Virus record (IMG/VR): IMGVR_UViG_3300036851_000235
Location: 1 to 42,004 of that record
Source: a virus
DNA length: 42,004 nucleotides
Reading direction: 5' to 3' (one strand)
The notes beneath the pieces were generated by a model, which saw only the letters and a program-made list of their open reading frames with translations, was not told the DNA's origin and searched no databases. The position numbers were made by a program, and so were the translations under genes. Positions within the stretch are counted from its first letter, which is position 1. Every line of letters begins with the position of its first letter. Below, one piece after another: positions 15,309-22,920 of the stretch.

Positions 15309-15685
15309 TCGCTCGGCTCCGGTGGCAGCGCTCGGCGGGCGTACGGCACGAGGTACTTCAGCGTCTCAAGGCGCTGCGACAGCATCCATGCCTGATGCAG
15401 CGGTCGCGTCGCGTGAGGCGTCCAGTACGTCCATCCGCCGCCCACAATCCACTCGACCAGTTCCGTCAGTGTCGCGAAGCCTTCACCTTTCCGATAGCGC
15501 GCCCGGCTCTTGCGGTTCGATGGCGATCGCTCGTGACGCAGCAACTTACGAGGCGGCGGCGGGCAGTCGCAGTCGAAGTAGGCGCCGCAGGTCGGGCAAA
15601 GAGATGGAATGTCGAAGGGCTTGATGTAGCCGATGCCCTCTAGGTACTTGCGGGCGTAGCGCTGGCTGCGCGTCTCGGTGGTCAC
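15305..15685 (-). CDS. 126-aa protein with N-terminal zinc site
   Basis: CPTCG near residue 30 and a nearby FDCDCPPPP give a possible zinc ribbon. The rest is basic and aromatic (WIVGGGWTYWTPH). The ATG overlaps the upstream stop (ATGA), and its own stop overlaps the Bet start. Function unknown. Confidence 0.65.
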   Translation of the reverse strand: MTTETRSQRYARKYLEGIGYIKPFDIPSLCPTCGAYFDCDCPPPPRKLLRHERSPSNRKSRARYRKGEGFATLTELVEWIVGGGWTYWTPHATRPLHQAWMLSQRLETLKYLVPYARRALPPEPSE

Positions 15686-15894
15686 TGGGAACTCGCCCCA
15701 CGAAACGTCGTGTTGCCCGCCGCCCTACCAGAGCGAGCCTCTTGTTCCCTAAGATCGTCTCGCGCCTTTTCACAGTGCCTAGCGCAGTAGCGGTTAACGA
15801 CTGCATTCCACTCGTTATGCAGCGTGAAGTCGGCGATGCGCTTACAGCCCAACTGTCCACAGATCGGTGCAGAGATCACTACGAGGTAGGCCAT
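15682..15894 (-). CDS. 70-aa zinc-finger-like protein
   Basis: Residues 12-42 contain CGQLGC and YCARHC, a likely Cys4/Cys-His zinc site. The ATG at 15894 lies in a TGATG overlap with the gene upstream; the stop overlaps the next ATG. Similar small Cys proteins recur through this genome. Confidence 0.6.
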   Translation of the reverse strand: MAYLVVISAPICGQLGCKRIADFTLHNEWNAVVNRYCARHCEKARDDLREQEARSGRAAGNTTFRGASSQ

Positions 15895-16148
15895 CACTGC
15901 CCCGCCTCGTCTAGCCAACCCTTCATCGTGGCGTTCAACGCCGGCAAGCCGTTGTCGTCGCGCGCGGCGTCGTAGCCACCAGCGTCGCCCGCCAGCCGGC
16001 GCTGCGCCTTACGCGCGCGCTCCTCCGCGTCGGCGAGCATCTGCGAGTCATAAGCAATCGTTTCAAGACACGACTGCACGTAAGCCTCGTCGAAGTCGTA
16101 GCGGGTGCGCTTGCGGTCAATCCAGGGGTCGCGTTCGCGCTCAGGCAT
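15894..16148 (-). CDS. 84-aa charged helical protein
   Basis: Highly charged, with helices rich in Ala/Glu/Arg (ADAEERARKAQRRLAG). It overlaps the ASCH gene stop by eight bases. Function unknown. Confidence 0.6.
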   Translation of the reverse strand: MPERERDPWIDRKRTRYDFDEAYVQSCLETIAYDSQMLADAEERARKAQRRLAGDAGGYDAARDDNGLPALNATMKGWLDEAGQ

Positions 16149-16575
16149 CGACGTAAACCTGCAATTGCTCGGCTATGTCATCAGGAATGTTCCATAGGCC
16201 AAGCGCACCCCTGCACGGAATAGGCGTGGCCAATCTCGTTATGAGTTCCGTCTTAAAGGCCCAGCGACCCCAGGTGAAGTCGCCATAGCGCCGTTCTAAC
16301 GCGGTGACTTCAAGGTCTACATCCTGGGTTCTCTGAACATCGACCAGCCTCACCACGCCGACGATGGCAGAGCGGATGATCCGTTTCTCTAGCCGTCCGA
16401 AGGCCACTTCTTCACTGGCAAAGTTGTATGCCCATTGCGGGAATGCCTTTGCTGCATGGATGGCTAACAGGCCGCGATAAGCGCTGTACCAACTACGCGT
16501 CTCGTAGATCTTGCGAGTCGGCGTTTCCTGCACGAGAAGCGTTGCCCACGGCTGCGTAAGACTCAGTCCCTTCAT
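16141..16575 (-). CDS. ASCH-domain protein, 144 aa
   Basis: The start MKGLSLTQPWATLL, then KIYETRSW, GLLAIHAAKAFP, AIVGVVRL and the ending GALGLWNIP follow the ASCH (PUA-like) pattern. These domains bind RNA or modified nucleotides, and some relatives hydrolyse N4-acetylcytidine. The ATG at 16575 overlaps the upstream stop (ATGA). A role in RNA handling or nucleotide modification is inferred only. Confidence 0.82.
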   Translation of the reverse strand: MKGLSLTQPWATLLVQETPTRKIYETRSWYSAYRGLLAIHAAKAFPQWAYNFASEEVAFGRLEKRIIRSAIVGVVRLVDVQRTQDVDLEVTALERRYGDFTWGRWAFKTELITRLATPIPCRGALGLWNIPDDIAEQLQVYVDA

Positions 16576-16766
16576 CGCACGCCTCCCACCTGCAACACCA
16601 CCGCCAGCAGCGCCACGCCCAGGCTGACGCCCAGCAGCACGCTGTTGTAGAGCGCCCACGTATCAATGCGGCGCCGGACCTGCTGCCTGCGTGTCGGGTG
16701 CCCCAGGGCGAGGCCGTGGGCGGCAGAGACGTAACGCAGATTTTGGTCTGGTGTTAGTGCGCTCAC
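16572..16766 (-). CDS. 64-aa single-pass membrane protein
   Basis: A basic N-terminus (HPTRRQQVRRRIDTW) precedes one C-terminal hydrophobic helix of about 22 residues (LLGVSLGVALLAVVLQV). The GTG start at 16766 lies in a GTGA overlap with GGGGGTGAGG upstream. Function unknown. Confidence 0.65.
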   Translation of the reverse strand: MSALTPDQNLRYVSAAHGLALGHPTRRQQVRRRIDTWALYNSVLLGVSLGVALLAVVLQVGGVR

Positions 16767-17116
16767 GACCTCACCCCCACGGTCAGCTGCACTTCGCCCG
16801 GCACCGGCATCTGCCCCTGGAGCGCCAGCAGCGCCGCACCACGCGAGAGGTAATCGAAGTGCACATCGTCGCCGGAGAGCCAATAACGGAAGCCCGTCAG
16901 GCCCTCGATGACGTCATGGCGCGACGGCCTCGAATACGCCACGCCCATCCAGAGGGCGTAGGCATAAGGCGTGTTCTCAAGGTGGCGCCACTTCGACGGG
17001 AAGGGCGAGAGCGCGATGGTCGTCTCGTGGTCGCTGGCCTTACGTGCCTCGCGCTCCAGGGCTGCGAGCACGAGCTGCGCGACCGAGGCGTCCAGGAAGA
17101 CCCCGGGGGAGGTCAC
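16763..17116 (-). CDS. 117-aa protein, function unknown
   Basis: A mixed soluble protein, starting VFLDASVAQLVLAALEREAR and containing YALWMGVAYSRPSRHDV. The ATG overlaps the upstream stop by ATGA. No family was recognised. Confidence 0.65.
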   Translation of the reverse strand: MTSPGVFLDASVAQLVLAALEREARKASDHETTIALSPFPSKWRHLENTPYAYALWMGVAYSRPSRHDVIEGLTGFRYWLSGDDVHFDYLSRGAALLALQGQMPVPGEVQLTVGVRS

Positions 17117-17448
17117 GACGCCACCTCACCACGGGCGGCGGCGATGAGAGCGCGGCAATGCGCTAGATGTTCATTCGTGATGGTGAACTCCCACGCAATG
17201 TAGCCCTCACCTTGATGACCGAAGCCATAGATGATTTTCACCAGCGCCTTCAGCAACTCCGGCGCGGCCGCGATAAGGCGGGCGTTAGCGAAAACTTCAG
17301 CTATAGGTATGAGCTGTCCATTGTCCAGCACACCCGCTATCTGAGAGTGCTCTGGACTACTGATGTAGAGAACGCCTGGGAAGAAATTAATGTCCTCATG
17401 TTTCCACGGTCCAGGTGTGTGCTTGCCTACTGTCGTCTTCTGCGTCAT
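17113..17448 (-). CDS. Conserved phage protein of the HTPGPW / ANARLIAAAPEL type
   Basis: The 111-aa product carries the pairing HTPGPWK near the start and ANARLIAAAPELL in the middle. This combination recurs in many phage early regions, but its function is not known to me. GAGG lies upstream of the ATG. The protein ends in an Ala-rich helix. Confidence 0.75.
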   Translation of the reverse strand: MTQKTTVGKHTPGPWKHEDINFFPGVLYISSPEHSQIAGVLDNGQLIPIAEVFANARLIAAAPELLKALVKIIYGFGHQGEGYIAWEFTITNEHLAHCRALIAAARGEVAS

Positions 17449-17520
17449 GCTGTCCTCGCTTGCCGGTCCGTATTCCCGGCTGGCTCATGCGTCCCGCTGT
17501 CCCTTAACGGCGGGGCGCTT

Positions 17521-18066
17521 CTATTCCTTCAACTCAATGAGTGCTGCGAGCAGCTCTAGTGGTTTCTCCCAGGGATCGGCGGCCCAGGCGGCGTCACTGG
17601 CGGCGGCACTGGCGGCCCAGGCGGCGGCACTGGCGGCCCTGGCGGCGGCAATGGCGGCGTCACTGGCGGCCCAGGCGGCGGCACTGGCGGCGTCACTATC
17701 AGTAATTGGAGCAAGACTCAACAGTTTGTCCGCCCATTCATCGAGTCCAGCCGCTTTGAACGCCGCTACTGCAAAGACACGCACGACACAGTCGGCACAG
17801 AGAAGTGCACGCTTCTCAGATGGGCAGCCATTCTTGGTCGCAGCTAATTGGGGAATGAACGGACGCAGGCGCCAGCGCTCGTTATCGGGCATCACATCGT
17901 TCAGAGCGCGCGCATAGTGAGCGACTACGGGATCGGTGCATTCCGGCGAGTCAGAGAAGGGCAACCCAGCAAAGATACTCACCCACTCCATGACACAGGC
18001 GCCGTCCTCGGGCGATGAATGGGAGCCGTGTTTGATCTCGATTGTTTCAATGTTCAACGTTGTCAT
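17521..18066 (-). CDS. 181-aa protein with Ala/Trp-rich repeats
   Basis: The N-terminal 120 residues are a normal folded region with several cysteines (ECTD, NGCP, LCADCVV). Residues about 125-165 are degenerate repeats of the AASDAA / AAWAA kind, ending in WEKPLELLAALIEL. Similar Ala-Trp repeat proteins are known as uncharacterised early phage proteins. AGAGG precedes the ATG. Confidence 0.65.
   Translation of the reverse strand: MTTLNIETIEIKHGSHSSPEDGACVMEWVSIFAGLPFSDSPECTDPVVAHYARALNDVMPDNERWRLRPFIPQLAATKNGCPSEKRALLCADCVVRVFAVAAFKAAGLDEWADKLLSLAPITDSDAASAAAWAASDAAIAAARAASAAAWAASAAASDAAWAADPWEKPLELLAALIELKE
17578..17700. repeat. GGCGGC-based tandem repeat inside the Ala/Trp-rich gene
   Basis: On the plus strand units such as GGCGGCACT and GGCGGCCCA alternate about ten times. 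The repeat encodes the AAS/AAW units of the protein at 17521-18066. Copy number is likely to vary by slippage. Confidence 0.75.
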
Positions 18067-18098
18067 GCCCTGCCTCTCTGCTTATTGCGTCTGCACCT

Positions 18099-18293
18099 TC
18101 AGGCAGTCGCCCGATGCGGCTGCAGTTCTTCCCGATGAATGGTCCAGTCGCGCGGCGCGTCGATGCTCAAACTCACGGCCGGCCAGCGATTCGGTGGCCA
18201 TGCAATGTTGGCGACTCGAATACGGATCACCTGACCGTCAGAGGCCGTGATTACCACGTCCTGGTCAACCTTGCGCTTGAGAATCAACGCCAC
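18099..18293 (-). CDS. csrA: CsrA/RsmA homologue, 64 aa
   Basis: Matches the small RNA-binding regulator CsrA: LILKRKVDQDVVI at the start keeps Arg7 (Arg6 of CsrA), and IDAPRDWTIHREEL at the end keeps the key Arg of HREE (residue 54). A WPPNRWP loop replaces the usual short turn between strands. CsrA dimers bind GGA motifs in mRNA leaders and block or expose ribosome sites. The GTG start has GGGAGG six bases upstream. A phage copy could reprogram host mRNAs or its own GGA-rich ribosome sites. Confidence 0.85.
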   Translation of the reverse strand: MALILKRKVDQDVVITASDGQVIRIRVANIAWPPNRWPAVSLSIDAPRDWTIHREELQPHRATA

Positions 18294-18294
18294 G

Positions 18295-18624
18295 TCAGGC
18301 CTCCCTCGCGCGAGTGGCTGAGAATGCTGCTGCTGCTAATCGTCCTGCTTGCTCGACGGGCGTTTCCTGCCATATCCAAATAGTTTTAGTTGCCGAGTCT
18401 GATTTGACCTTGAAGTTCAGTCCTCTGCGTTTCAGCGCTTTGCGAATTGAGAAGGCAACGCTGTCGAGTTGCTGACGTGTTGTCGCATTCCCATTACGAT
18501 GGCTTACCTGGAGACACCAGCCAGAGGTCACTTCCTTTTGCAGGCGTTCGATTAGGTCGTCATAGTCACCCTTGCGCTGGAACACAGGCAGTTGGTCAAT
18601 GGGCCTCACGATGAAGTCATTCAT
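18295..18624 (-). CDS. 109-aa protein, function unknown
   Basis: A soluble alpha/beta protein with basic helices (SIRKALKRRGLNFKVK). The middle part (FSIRKAL, TIWIW) suggests a small nucleic-acid-binding fold, but no family was recognised. It overlaps the upstream gene's end, starting at an ATG eight bases before that stop. Confidence 0.65.
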   Translation of the reverse strand: MNDFIVRPIDQLPVFQRKGDYDDLIERLQKEVTSGWCLQVSHRNGNATTRQQLDSVAFSIRKALKRRGLNFKVKSDSATKTIWIWQETPVEQAGRLAAAAFSATRAREA

Positions 18625-19171
18625 CTACGCCTCCCTCGCGCACCAGCGCCTGTAGGCGCTCGGCGATGCGGCGCTGCGCCCAGCCCGAGAGCGTGTCGTA
18701 GTCGCGGTGTATCCCCGTCACGGCGGCGGGAGTATCACTCCCCAGCGTCCCCGGCGCGCCTTCCCCAGGCGGGATGGATTGAGAAACGGCGCTTGCCGTG
18801 ACGGGGGCGATTGGGTGGGATAGCTGATGGCCCCGTACCCCTACGGACTCGCGCGCGACGTCAGGCCTATTTCCATCGTCGCGACCATCAGCGTTCCCAT
18901 GCGCATCGCAGGCCGGACGGCGCGAGAGGCCGTCGGTCAGCGGTTCGGTGAGCTCGTGAGTTAGGCAGAACCCGGTAAGAGGGACGTAACGATTATTCGG
19001 ACGTGCAGTAGGTTCGTCCGCTATATGATATGTCAACCGGCCAGCACCAGCGTTTGAATCAGTGTGAGGGCTTGAGCTCTCGTTATGCGGAGCCTGCGTT
19101 GTAGGACTGCCTCGCTTACCCAGCCGTAACGTTCCTGGAGAACTGCCGCGCGAACCAGTAAGTTTAGCCAC
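18617..19171 (-). CDS. 184-aa largely disordered protein
   Basis: The GTG at 19171 shares its G with the upstream TAG and has AAAGGAG eight bases before it. Most of the chain is Pro/Ser/Thr/Gly-rich and probably disordered. The last 35 residues form a charged helix (WAQRRIAERLQALVREGG). Function unknown. Confidence 0.5.
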   Translation of the reverse strand: MAKLTGSRGSSPGTLRLGKRGSPTTQAPHNESSSPHTDSNAGAGRLTYHIADEPTARPNNRYVPLTGFCLTHELTEPLTDGLSRRPACDAHGNADGRDDGNRPDVARESVGVRGHQLSHPIAPVTASAVSQSIPPGEGAPGTLGSDTPAAVTGIHRDYDTLSGWAQRRIAERLQALVREGGVDE

Positions 19172-19356
19172 TACTGAGGCTCCTTTCCCGGCACGACAGC
19201 TAAGCGTCGTGGGCGGGAACCACTCTTCTCTCCAGTATTCCAATGGCGTGTGTTGCAGTCCGGACATTGCCGAGGCATCCTATCACCCCGTCGCGTCCAT
19301 TCCCAGCCGCACACCAGGCACTTCAGACGGTATGGCAATTCGGTCGCAGTGGTCAT
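19171..19356 (-). CDS. Zinc-ribbon protein, 61 aa, first gene of the early operon
   Basis: CLVCG (about 13-17) and CPDC (about 31-34) form a zinc ribbon with basic surroundings, and the C-terminus is basic. It lies directly behind a candidate promoter and would be read from a nearly leaderless mRNA. It could be an early transcription factor, inferred from position only. Confidence 0.7.
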   Translation of the reverse strand: MTTATELPYRLKCLVCGWEWTRRGDRMPRQCPDCNTRHWNTGEKSGSRPRRLAVVPGKEPQ

Positions 19357-19363
19357 GCGCCAT

Positions 19364-19393
19364 ACGCTAGCGTCAGTGATGGTGAGTCGTCAA
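19364..19393 (-). promoter_or_regulatory. Candidate early promoter, minus strand
   Basis: TTGACG (19393-19388) and TAGCGT (19369-19364) are separated by 18 bases. The expected start point falls within a base or two of the ATG at 19356, so the mRNA would be leaderless. It is divergent from the plus-strand lipoprotein gene and heads the early block. Confidence 0.5.
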
Positions 19394-19493
19394 TAGATAC
19401 TTACTGCCATCTTCCTGACAGTTTGGAGGGCGGTGGGCTCGACTACATGCGGCAGTTGCGTTTCGGGGTGTAACGAAAGAACGCGCGCGGGAG

Positions 19494-19499
19494 TTATAC
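19494..19499 (+). promoter_or_regulatory. Possible -10 box of the lipoprotein gene
   Basis: TTATAC ends four bases before the ATG at 19504. No good -35 is seen. The spacing again implies a leaderless message, as for the other plus-strand cargo genes, but this box is the weakest of the set. Confidence 0.3.
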
Positions 19500-19503
19500 G
19501 GAC

Positions 19504-19842
19504 ATGCGGGCCGTCGCCATCATGCTTGTCACTGGCCTCTTGCTGGCCTGTAGTGGCGGCGATAATGTGAAGCCCATCACGGCCACGCCTCTCCCCACCG
19601 CAACACCAGACTCAATACAGGCGATTCTGGACAACTTCCGCGCCTCATTCCGAGGCCAGATTAATAGCGCTCAACCAAGCTGGCGAATCCTATGCAGTGA
19701 GATGAGAGGCTTACCTGCGACTTCCGTGTGGGCTTATTTGGCAGCCCGTGGCCGAAACGAAGAAGCCTTTCGCGCAAATCAGTCGGATACTGATACTGGC
19801 CGCGTCGTCCTAGAGGAGTGCGAGCGGGCCTTCGGTCGCTAA
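19504..19842 (+). CDS. Secreted lipoprotein, 112 aa, plus-strand cargo gene
   Basis: A type II signal peptide is clear: MRAVAIM, a hydrophobic core and the lipobox LLAC (Cys16). A Thr/Pro linker and a helical domain with two more cysteines (LCSEM, EECER) follow. It lies opposite to all its neighbours and between the lysis and early blocks. Phage lipoproteins made alone often block superinfection at the receptor; that role is inferred. Confidence 0.75.
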   Translation: MRAVAIMLVTGLLLACSGGDNVKPITATPLPTATPDSIQAILDNFRASFRGQINSAQPSWRILCSEMRGLPATSVWAYLAARGRNEEAFRANQSDTDTGRVVLEECERAFGR

Positions 19843-19856
19843 AAGCTTCCTTTAGC
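19838..19856. terminator. Small hairpin between convergent genes (weak)
   Basis: GCTAAA and TTTAGC form a 6-bp stem with a 7-base loop. It contains the stop codons of the plus-strand lipoprotein and the convergent minus-strand gene. There is no strong T run on either side, so termination is possible but weak. Confidence 0.3.
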
Positions 19857-20052
19857 TCGGCGCTTCTGGCCCATCCCCGACACCGAAGACGCGGAAGAAG
19901 CCGTCAATCGTGATGGTTGACGCGCCCATGATCATCGAGGCGCTTAGAGCGCCGCCGAGGTCCAATCCTGCGGCAATGGCGATGGGCACCCAGGCCGTGA
20001 CCAGGCCCTTGAGGAAGAGCCGGAGGTTGTTGGTGTTGAACTTCGCGAGCAT
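19852..20052 (-). CDS. Holin-like small membrane protein, 66 aa
   Basis: A basic amphipathic start (NNLRLFLKG) is followed by hydrophobic segments at about 17-34 and 38-56 and an acidic tail. This is the size and layout of class II holins. It is the last minus-strand gene of the lysis block, so it is a candidate holin alongside those at 22374-22517 and 22517-22888. Confidence 0.55.
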   Translation of the reverse strand: MLAKFNTNNLRLFLKGLVTAWVPIAIAAGLDLGGALSASMIMGASTITIDGFFRVFGVGDGPEAPS

Positions 20053-20054
20053 AT

Positions 20055-20447
20055 CTAACCTCCCGGCGTCGGCGGCTTGGCGCCTCTATATTTCTGCAAA
20101 GCCCGCTGATAGAAGCCAGCAAGATTCTCCCAATCACTCTCGTTCTCTTGCCAGGCGATCAGTCCTTTGAGCGGTGTGTAGGCACAGGAGCGCAGGTCGT
20201 TAGCATGAGCAACGCCGTCGTAACTAAAAGCAATTTCTTGGGGCATCCGCCCGGCACAGAACCACGTCTGGCCTGGTTCAGGGGTGCGGATATCTCTGTA
20301 GCTGCCATCTCTGAGGTTATGCAATGGCGTGCAACGCGGTTCAGGACACAGCCAAGGCCGAGGCATCGTGGCCAGTGGTTCCGGCAGCCGCGCTTTCTTA
20401 TCGGCGGCCACCCGCCTCGCAATAATTGAACGCCTGATATGACCCAT
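20055..20447 (-). CDS. 130-aa protein with Cys pairs, function unknown
   Basis: The ATG at 20447 lies in a TGATG overlap with the protease stop. The protein has a short basic start, CPEPRC near residue 33-38, WFCAG and a later RSCAY, followed by a Trp-rich helical end (ENESDWENLAGFYQRAL). Coupling to the protease suggests a lysis or virion accessory role. Confidence 0.6.
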   Translation of the reverse strand: MGHIRRSIIARRVAADKKARLPEPLATMPRPWLCPEPRCTPLHNLRDGSYRDIRTPEPGQTWFCAGRMPQEIAFSYDGVAHANDLRSCAYTPLKGLIAWQENESDWENLAGFYQRALQKYRGAKPPTPGG

Positions 20448-21601
20448 CACGACGGCGGCGCCTGGATGGTCAGTGGCCACGTCGCGCCAAGTGTGAAGTG
20501 GATATCGACCTGGCTGACACTGCCGAGAATGCGTCGCAATGTAGCCTCGTCATCGTCAGGCGGCGTCACAGGCTCAACGCTACCGAAGTCGGCTTGCATC
20601 ATGAGACTGCCGGGACCGTCCGGCGGAGCCTTGCCATGACCGAGCAGATAATTAACCGCCGCGAGCCGTGATAGTCCCCCGGCTCGCAGGAGCGCCACAA
20701 AACCGGCGACGTGAGGACATGACATCGACGTGCCGCTCATAGCCGCGATGCCGTTCAGCGTGTTCGCCTGAGCTGCGTCGATGCTGACGCCATTGGCACC
20801 CAAACGGTTCGGGTTGCTCCAGTTACGACCCGATGTGAAGGCGGCCCAGGCGCGGCCGCGGTCGTGCGCCATTACGATCAGATCCGCCGCCCTTGCTGGC
20901 GAACCTATCTGCGCGTTAGGCGTATTGCCCGCTGCCACCACGACGACTGCGCCGAGAGCTTTAGCGTAGTCACAGGCCGAGTCCATGACCTGAGAAGCGC
21001 CCCCACCCAGACTCAGATTGATGACGTCCGCCCCCGCTTCGGCAGCGGCACGGATGCCGTTTGCTATTTGTGATTCGGAGCCGGACCCTGAATCAGATAG
21101 TACCTTGTAGGCCAAGAGGCGCGCCTTGGATGCAACGCCCTTGTTGCCGCCAGCAGTCGACGCCACATGCGTCCCGTGGCCGTGACCGTCCTGGAGGTCA
21201 CCTGAGAGCTGCACCCCCTGGAAGAAGGCATGACCGGGATAAATGCCCGTATCGCAGACAGCAATCGTCGCGCCTTCGCCGTTCTTGCCTCGCGCCAGCA
21301 CGTCGGCATTGACGCCGTGCAATGCGAAAGTATCGCCTACCGCTTCGATGTCAGCCTGGAGACGTACGTCGGGGAAGCCGAGCACCTGATAGTCCGTATG
21401 CTCGACACGCCAATCGACCCATTCTTGGGTGTGCTCGTTCATAAATTGCCCGATACGGTTCACGTCCCATTCGTCGGGCAATGTGACGATCGCCTGCCGG
21501 CTGTCTGGCAGCGAGAAGGCTATCGGGTAGCTGTGCCAGGTGTCGCCTGTGTCGAGCGCGAGCAATCCGGGCAACGCGCGAAATTCGACCTTGATATTCA
21601 T
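20447..21601 (-). CDS. Subtilisin-like serine protease (peptidase S8), 384 aa
   Basis: The catalytic triad is intact: CDTGIY with Asp117, GHGTHVAS with His142, GTSMSCPHVAG with Ser292; the oxyanion Asn is in AAGN (Asn225). Residues 1-100 form a prodomain-like region. No signal peptide is seen, so export would depend on holin pores or virion packaging. The ATG at 21601 overlaps the endolysin stop (ATGA), so protease and endolysin are made together. It may cut a proteinaceous envelope layer or activate a lysis protein. Confidence 0.92.
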   Translation of the reverse strand: MNIKVEFRALPGLLALDTGDTWHSYPIAFSLPDSRQAIVTLPDEWDVNRIGQFMNEHTQEWVDWRVEHTDYQVLGFPDVRLQADIEAVGDTFALHGVNADVLARGKNGEGATIAVCDTGIYPGHAFFQGVQLSGDLQDGHGHGTHVASTAGGNKGVASKARLLAYKVLSDSGSGSESQIANGIRAAAEAGADVINLSLGGGASQVMDSACDYAKALGAVVVVAAGNTPNAQIGSPARAADLIVMAHDRGRAWAAFTSGRNWSNPNRLGANGVSIDAAQANTLNGIAAMSGTSMSCPHVAGFVALLRAGGLSRLAAVNYLLGHGKAPPDGPGSLMMQADFGSVEPVTPPDDDEATLRRILGSVSQVDIHFTLGATWPLTIQAPPS

Positions 21602-22374
21602 CTGACCTCCGGGAGCGTGTCCCAATAGCTAGGCCGGCTCAGCACCGGCAGCGTGGCGACGAAAGAGCCGTCTAGGGCACGGACCTCCATCGCGTCGCCG
21701 ACTTCGTAGACGTGGTAGTCGTTGAGCGTGGCCCACTCGAGCAGCGTCCTGCCACGTAGATTCAGCAGCTCGTCTCGTTGCTGTTCGTTCAAGCCATCTC
21801 CCTCCTGGAGATCCCTCATCAATGCATCCCATGGGAAGCCCGCGCCCGGGTCGCTGCGCTGGTTACTCACCTGGTAGTGACCGATGATGTGCTCGCGATC
21901 CAGCGGGATGCCATAGTGGCCGCAGCGGTGGCGGATAAGAGCGATCAAGCTCGCCCACTGCGCCGGCGTCAGCGTCTCGTGAATCGTTGCCGCGCGGCCC
22001 TCGATCTCGATGCTAAACGACTGCCAGTTCAGGCTCGTGCTCGGGTCCGCCCAGGACGGGTACGGCTTGCCCTCGACGCCGTTGGCGATCGCCATGCAGG
22101 ACTCCGGCACCAGCTGGTAGACGTCGCCATCGTTGTCCAAGTAATAGGTCGTGCTCGCCTCGCGGTTGGGCTGGGCAAAGAAGGCCGGCGTCGATTCGAC
22201 ATTGTCTGCCGGCTCCTCCGGCGTGTGCAGCACGCAGCCCCGCGGCCGGTTCGGCACGCCACCGTGCCCAGCCGGCGTGCGGTAGTTCGTCTGGTGAGCT
22301 GGATACACGATGGCCAGCGGGTAGTCCGGCGCGAAACTCGGGTTGCTATTCGGCGGCAGCGGCTCCGACGCCAT
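21598..22374 (-). CDS. Endolysin, N-acetylmuramoyl-L-alanine amidase (Amidase_2)
   Basis: A 258-aa peptidoglycan amidase with the family's zinc ligands: VLHT (His50), IIGHYQV (His166) and SDPGAGFPW (Asp175), plus TTYYLD in the active-site strand. The N-terminal 35 residues are Pro-rich. The C-terminal about 60 residues are a separate small domain with WATLNDYHVYEVGDAM, perhaps a wall-binding module. It starts at an ATG that overlaps the small membrane gene's stop and ends inside the ATG of the S8 protease. Confidence 0.92.
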   Translation of the reverse strand: MASEPLPPNSNPSFAPDYPLAIVYPAHQTNYRTPAGHGGVPNRPRGCVLHTPEEPADNVESTPAFFAQPNREASTTYYLDNDGDVYQLVPESCMAIANGVEGKPYPSWADPSTSLNWQSFSIEIEGRAATIHETLTPAQWASLIALIRHRCGHYGIPLDREHIIGHYQVSNQRSDPGAGFPWDALMRDLQEGDGLNEQQRDELLNLRGRTLLEWATLNDYHVYEVGDAMEVRALDGSFVATLPVLSRPSYWDTLPEVR

Positions 22375-22517
22375 CAGCCGACAAGGAACGCCGCGAAACA
22401 GATCGCGATGCCGAGTATGGCTTCGTCGGCATCGTCTAGCAGATCGACACCGAATGCAGCCAGAACCAACACGATGATTCCGACCAGCAAGATGAGCGAG
22501 CGAGCTCCAAGTGTCAT
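22374..22517 (-). CDS. Two-pass small membrane protein, 47 aa (holin candidate)
   Basis: Hydrophobic segments at about 7-22 and 32-46 are separated by an acidic turn (DLLDDADEA). The ATG lies in a TGATG overlap with the upstream gene and its stop overlaps the endolysin start. Size, topology and position fit a holin or a 2-TM phage lysis protein. The longer open frame upstream is non-coding in appearance. Confidence 0.65.
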   Translation of the reverse strand: MTLGARSLILLVGIIVLVLAAFGVDLLDDADEAILGIAICFAAFLVG

Positions 22518-22888
22518 CAAATCACCCCCATCTGCTTGAGTATCCAGGCCACGACCGTGATGACGGCACCGCTGGTCAGGAGACGGAAGGCCTCGCGTGA
22601 GCCGGTCCATATCTGCTGCCAAACGCCGCGCCTCGTTGCCTCGACGCGATCCATCGTCTCGTGAAAGCGCTTGTGCGTTTCGATCTGCTGCAACAGGTCT
22701 TGGTCCTGAGAATGCCCCAGGACTGCATTGGCCGAGACTTCTGCCTTTAATTCGGACAGCGAGTTCTTGGTGTCACGCTTGAGTTCGTCGAGGCAGTCAT
22801 CGACGTGCATGAGGGCGTCGATGATCCATTGCTCGACCAGCGAACCTGCTGGCGGCGGCGGTACGCGGATGGGCACCCTAGCAGCCAT
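22517..22888 (-). CDS. Coiled coil with C-terminal transmembrane helix, 123 aa (lysis accessory)
   Basis: Residues 18-90 are charged heptads (DDCLDELKRDTKNSLSEL); a single hydrophobic helix ends the chain (SGAVITVVAWILKQMGVI). This resembles XhlA-like proteins that work with a holin. The ATG at 22888 is chosen because the longer frame would run through the upstream terminator. First gene of the lysis block. Confidence 0.6.
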   Translation of the reverse strand: MAARVPIRVPPPPAGSLVEQWIIDALMHVDDCLDELKRDTKNSLSELKAEVSANAVLGHSQDQDLLQQIETHKRFHETMDRVEATRRGVWQQIWTGSREAFRLLTSGAVITVVAWILKQMGVI

Positions 22889-22920
22889 CCTGCGAGTGCG
22901 TTTCTGAGTTAGTCGCGTCT

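Noticed and set aside
13938-15395. 485-codon plus-strand open frame opposite the Bet gene
   Set aside because: It is the antisense of a clear Bet protein; composition is Arg/Leu-rich with no domain, as expected for a GC-rich shadow.
17578-17700. CRISPR-like repeat array
   Set aside because: Units are short, degenerate, in frame and code for Ala/Trp repeats.
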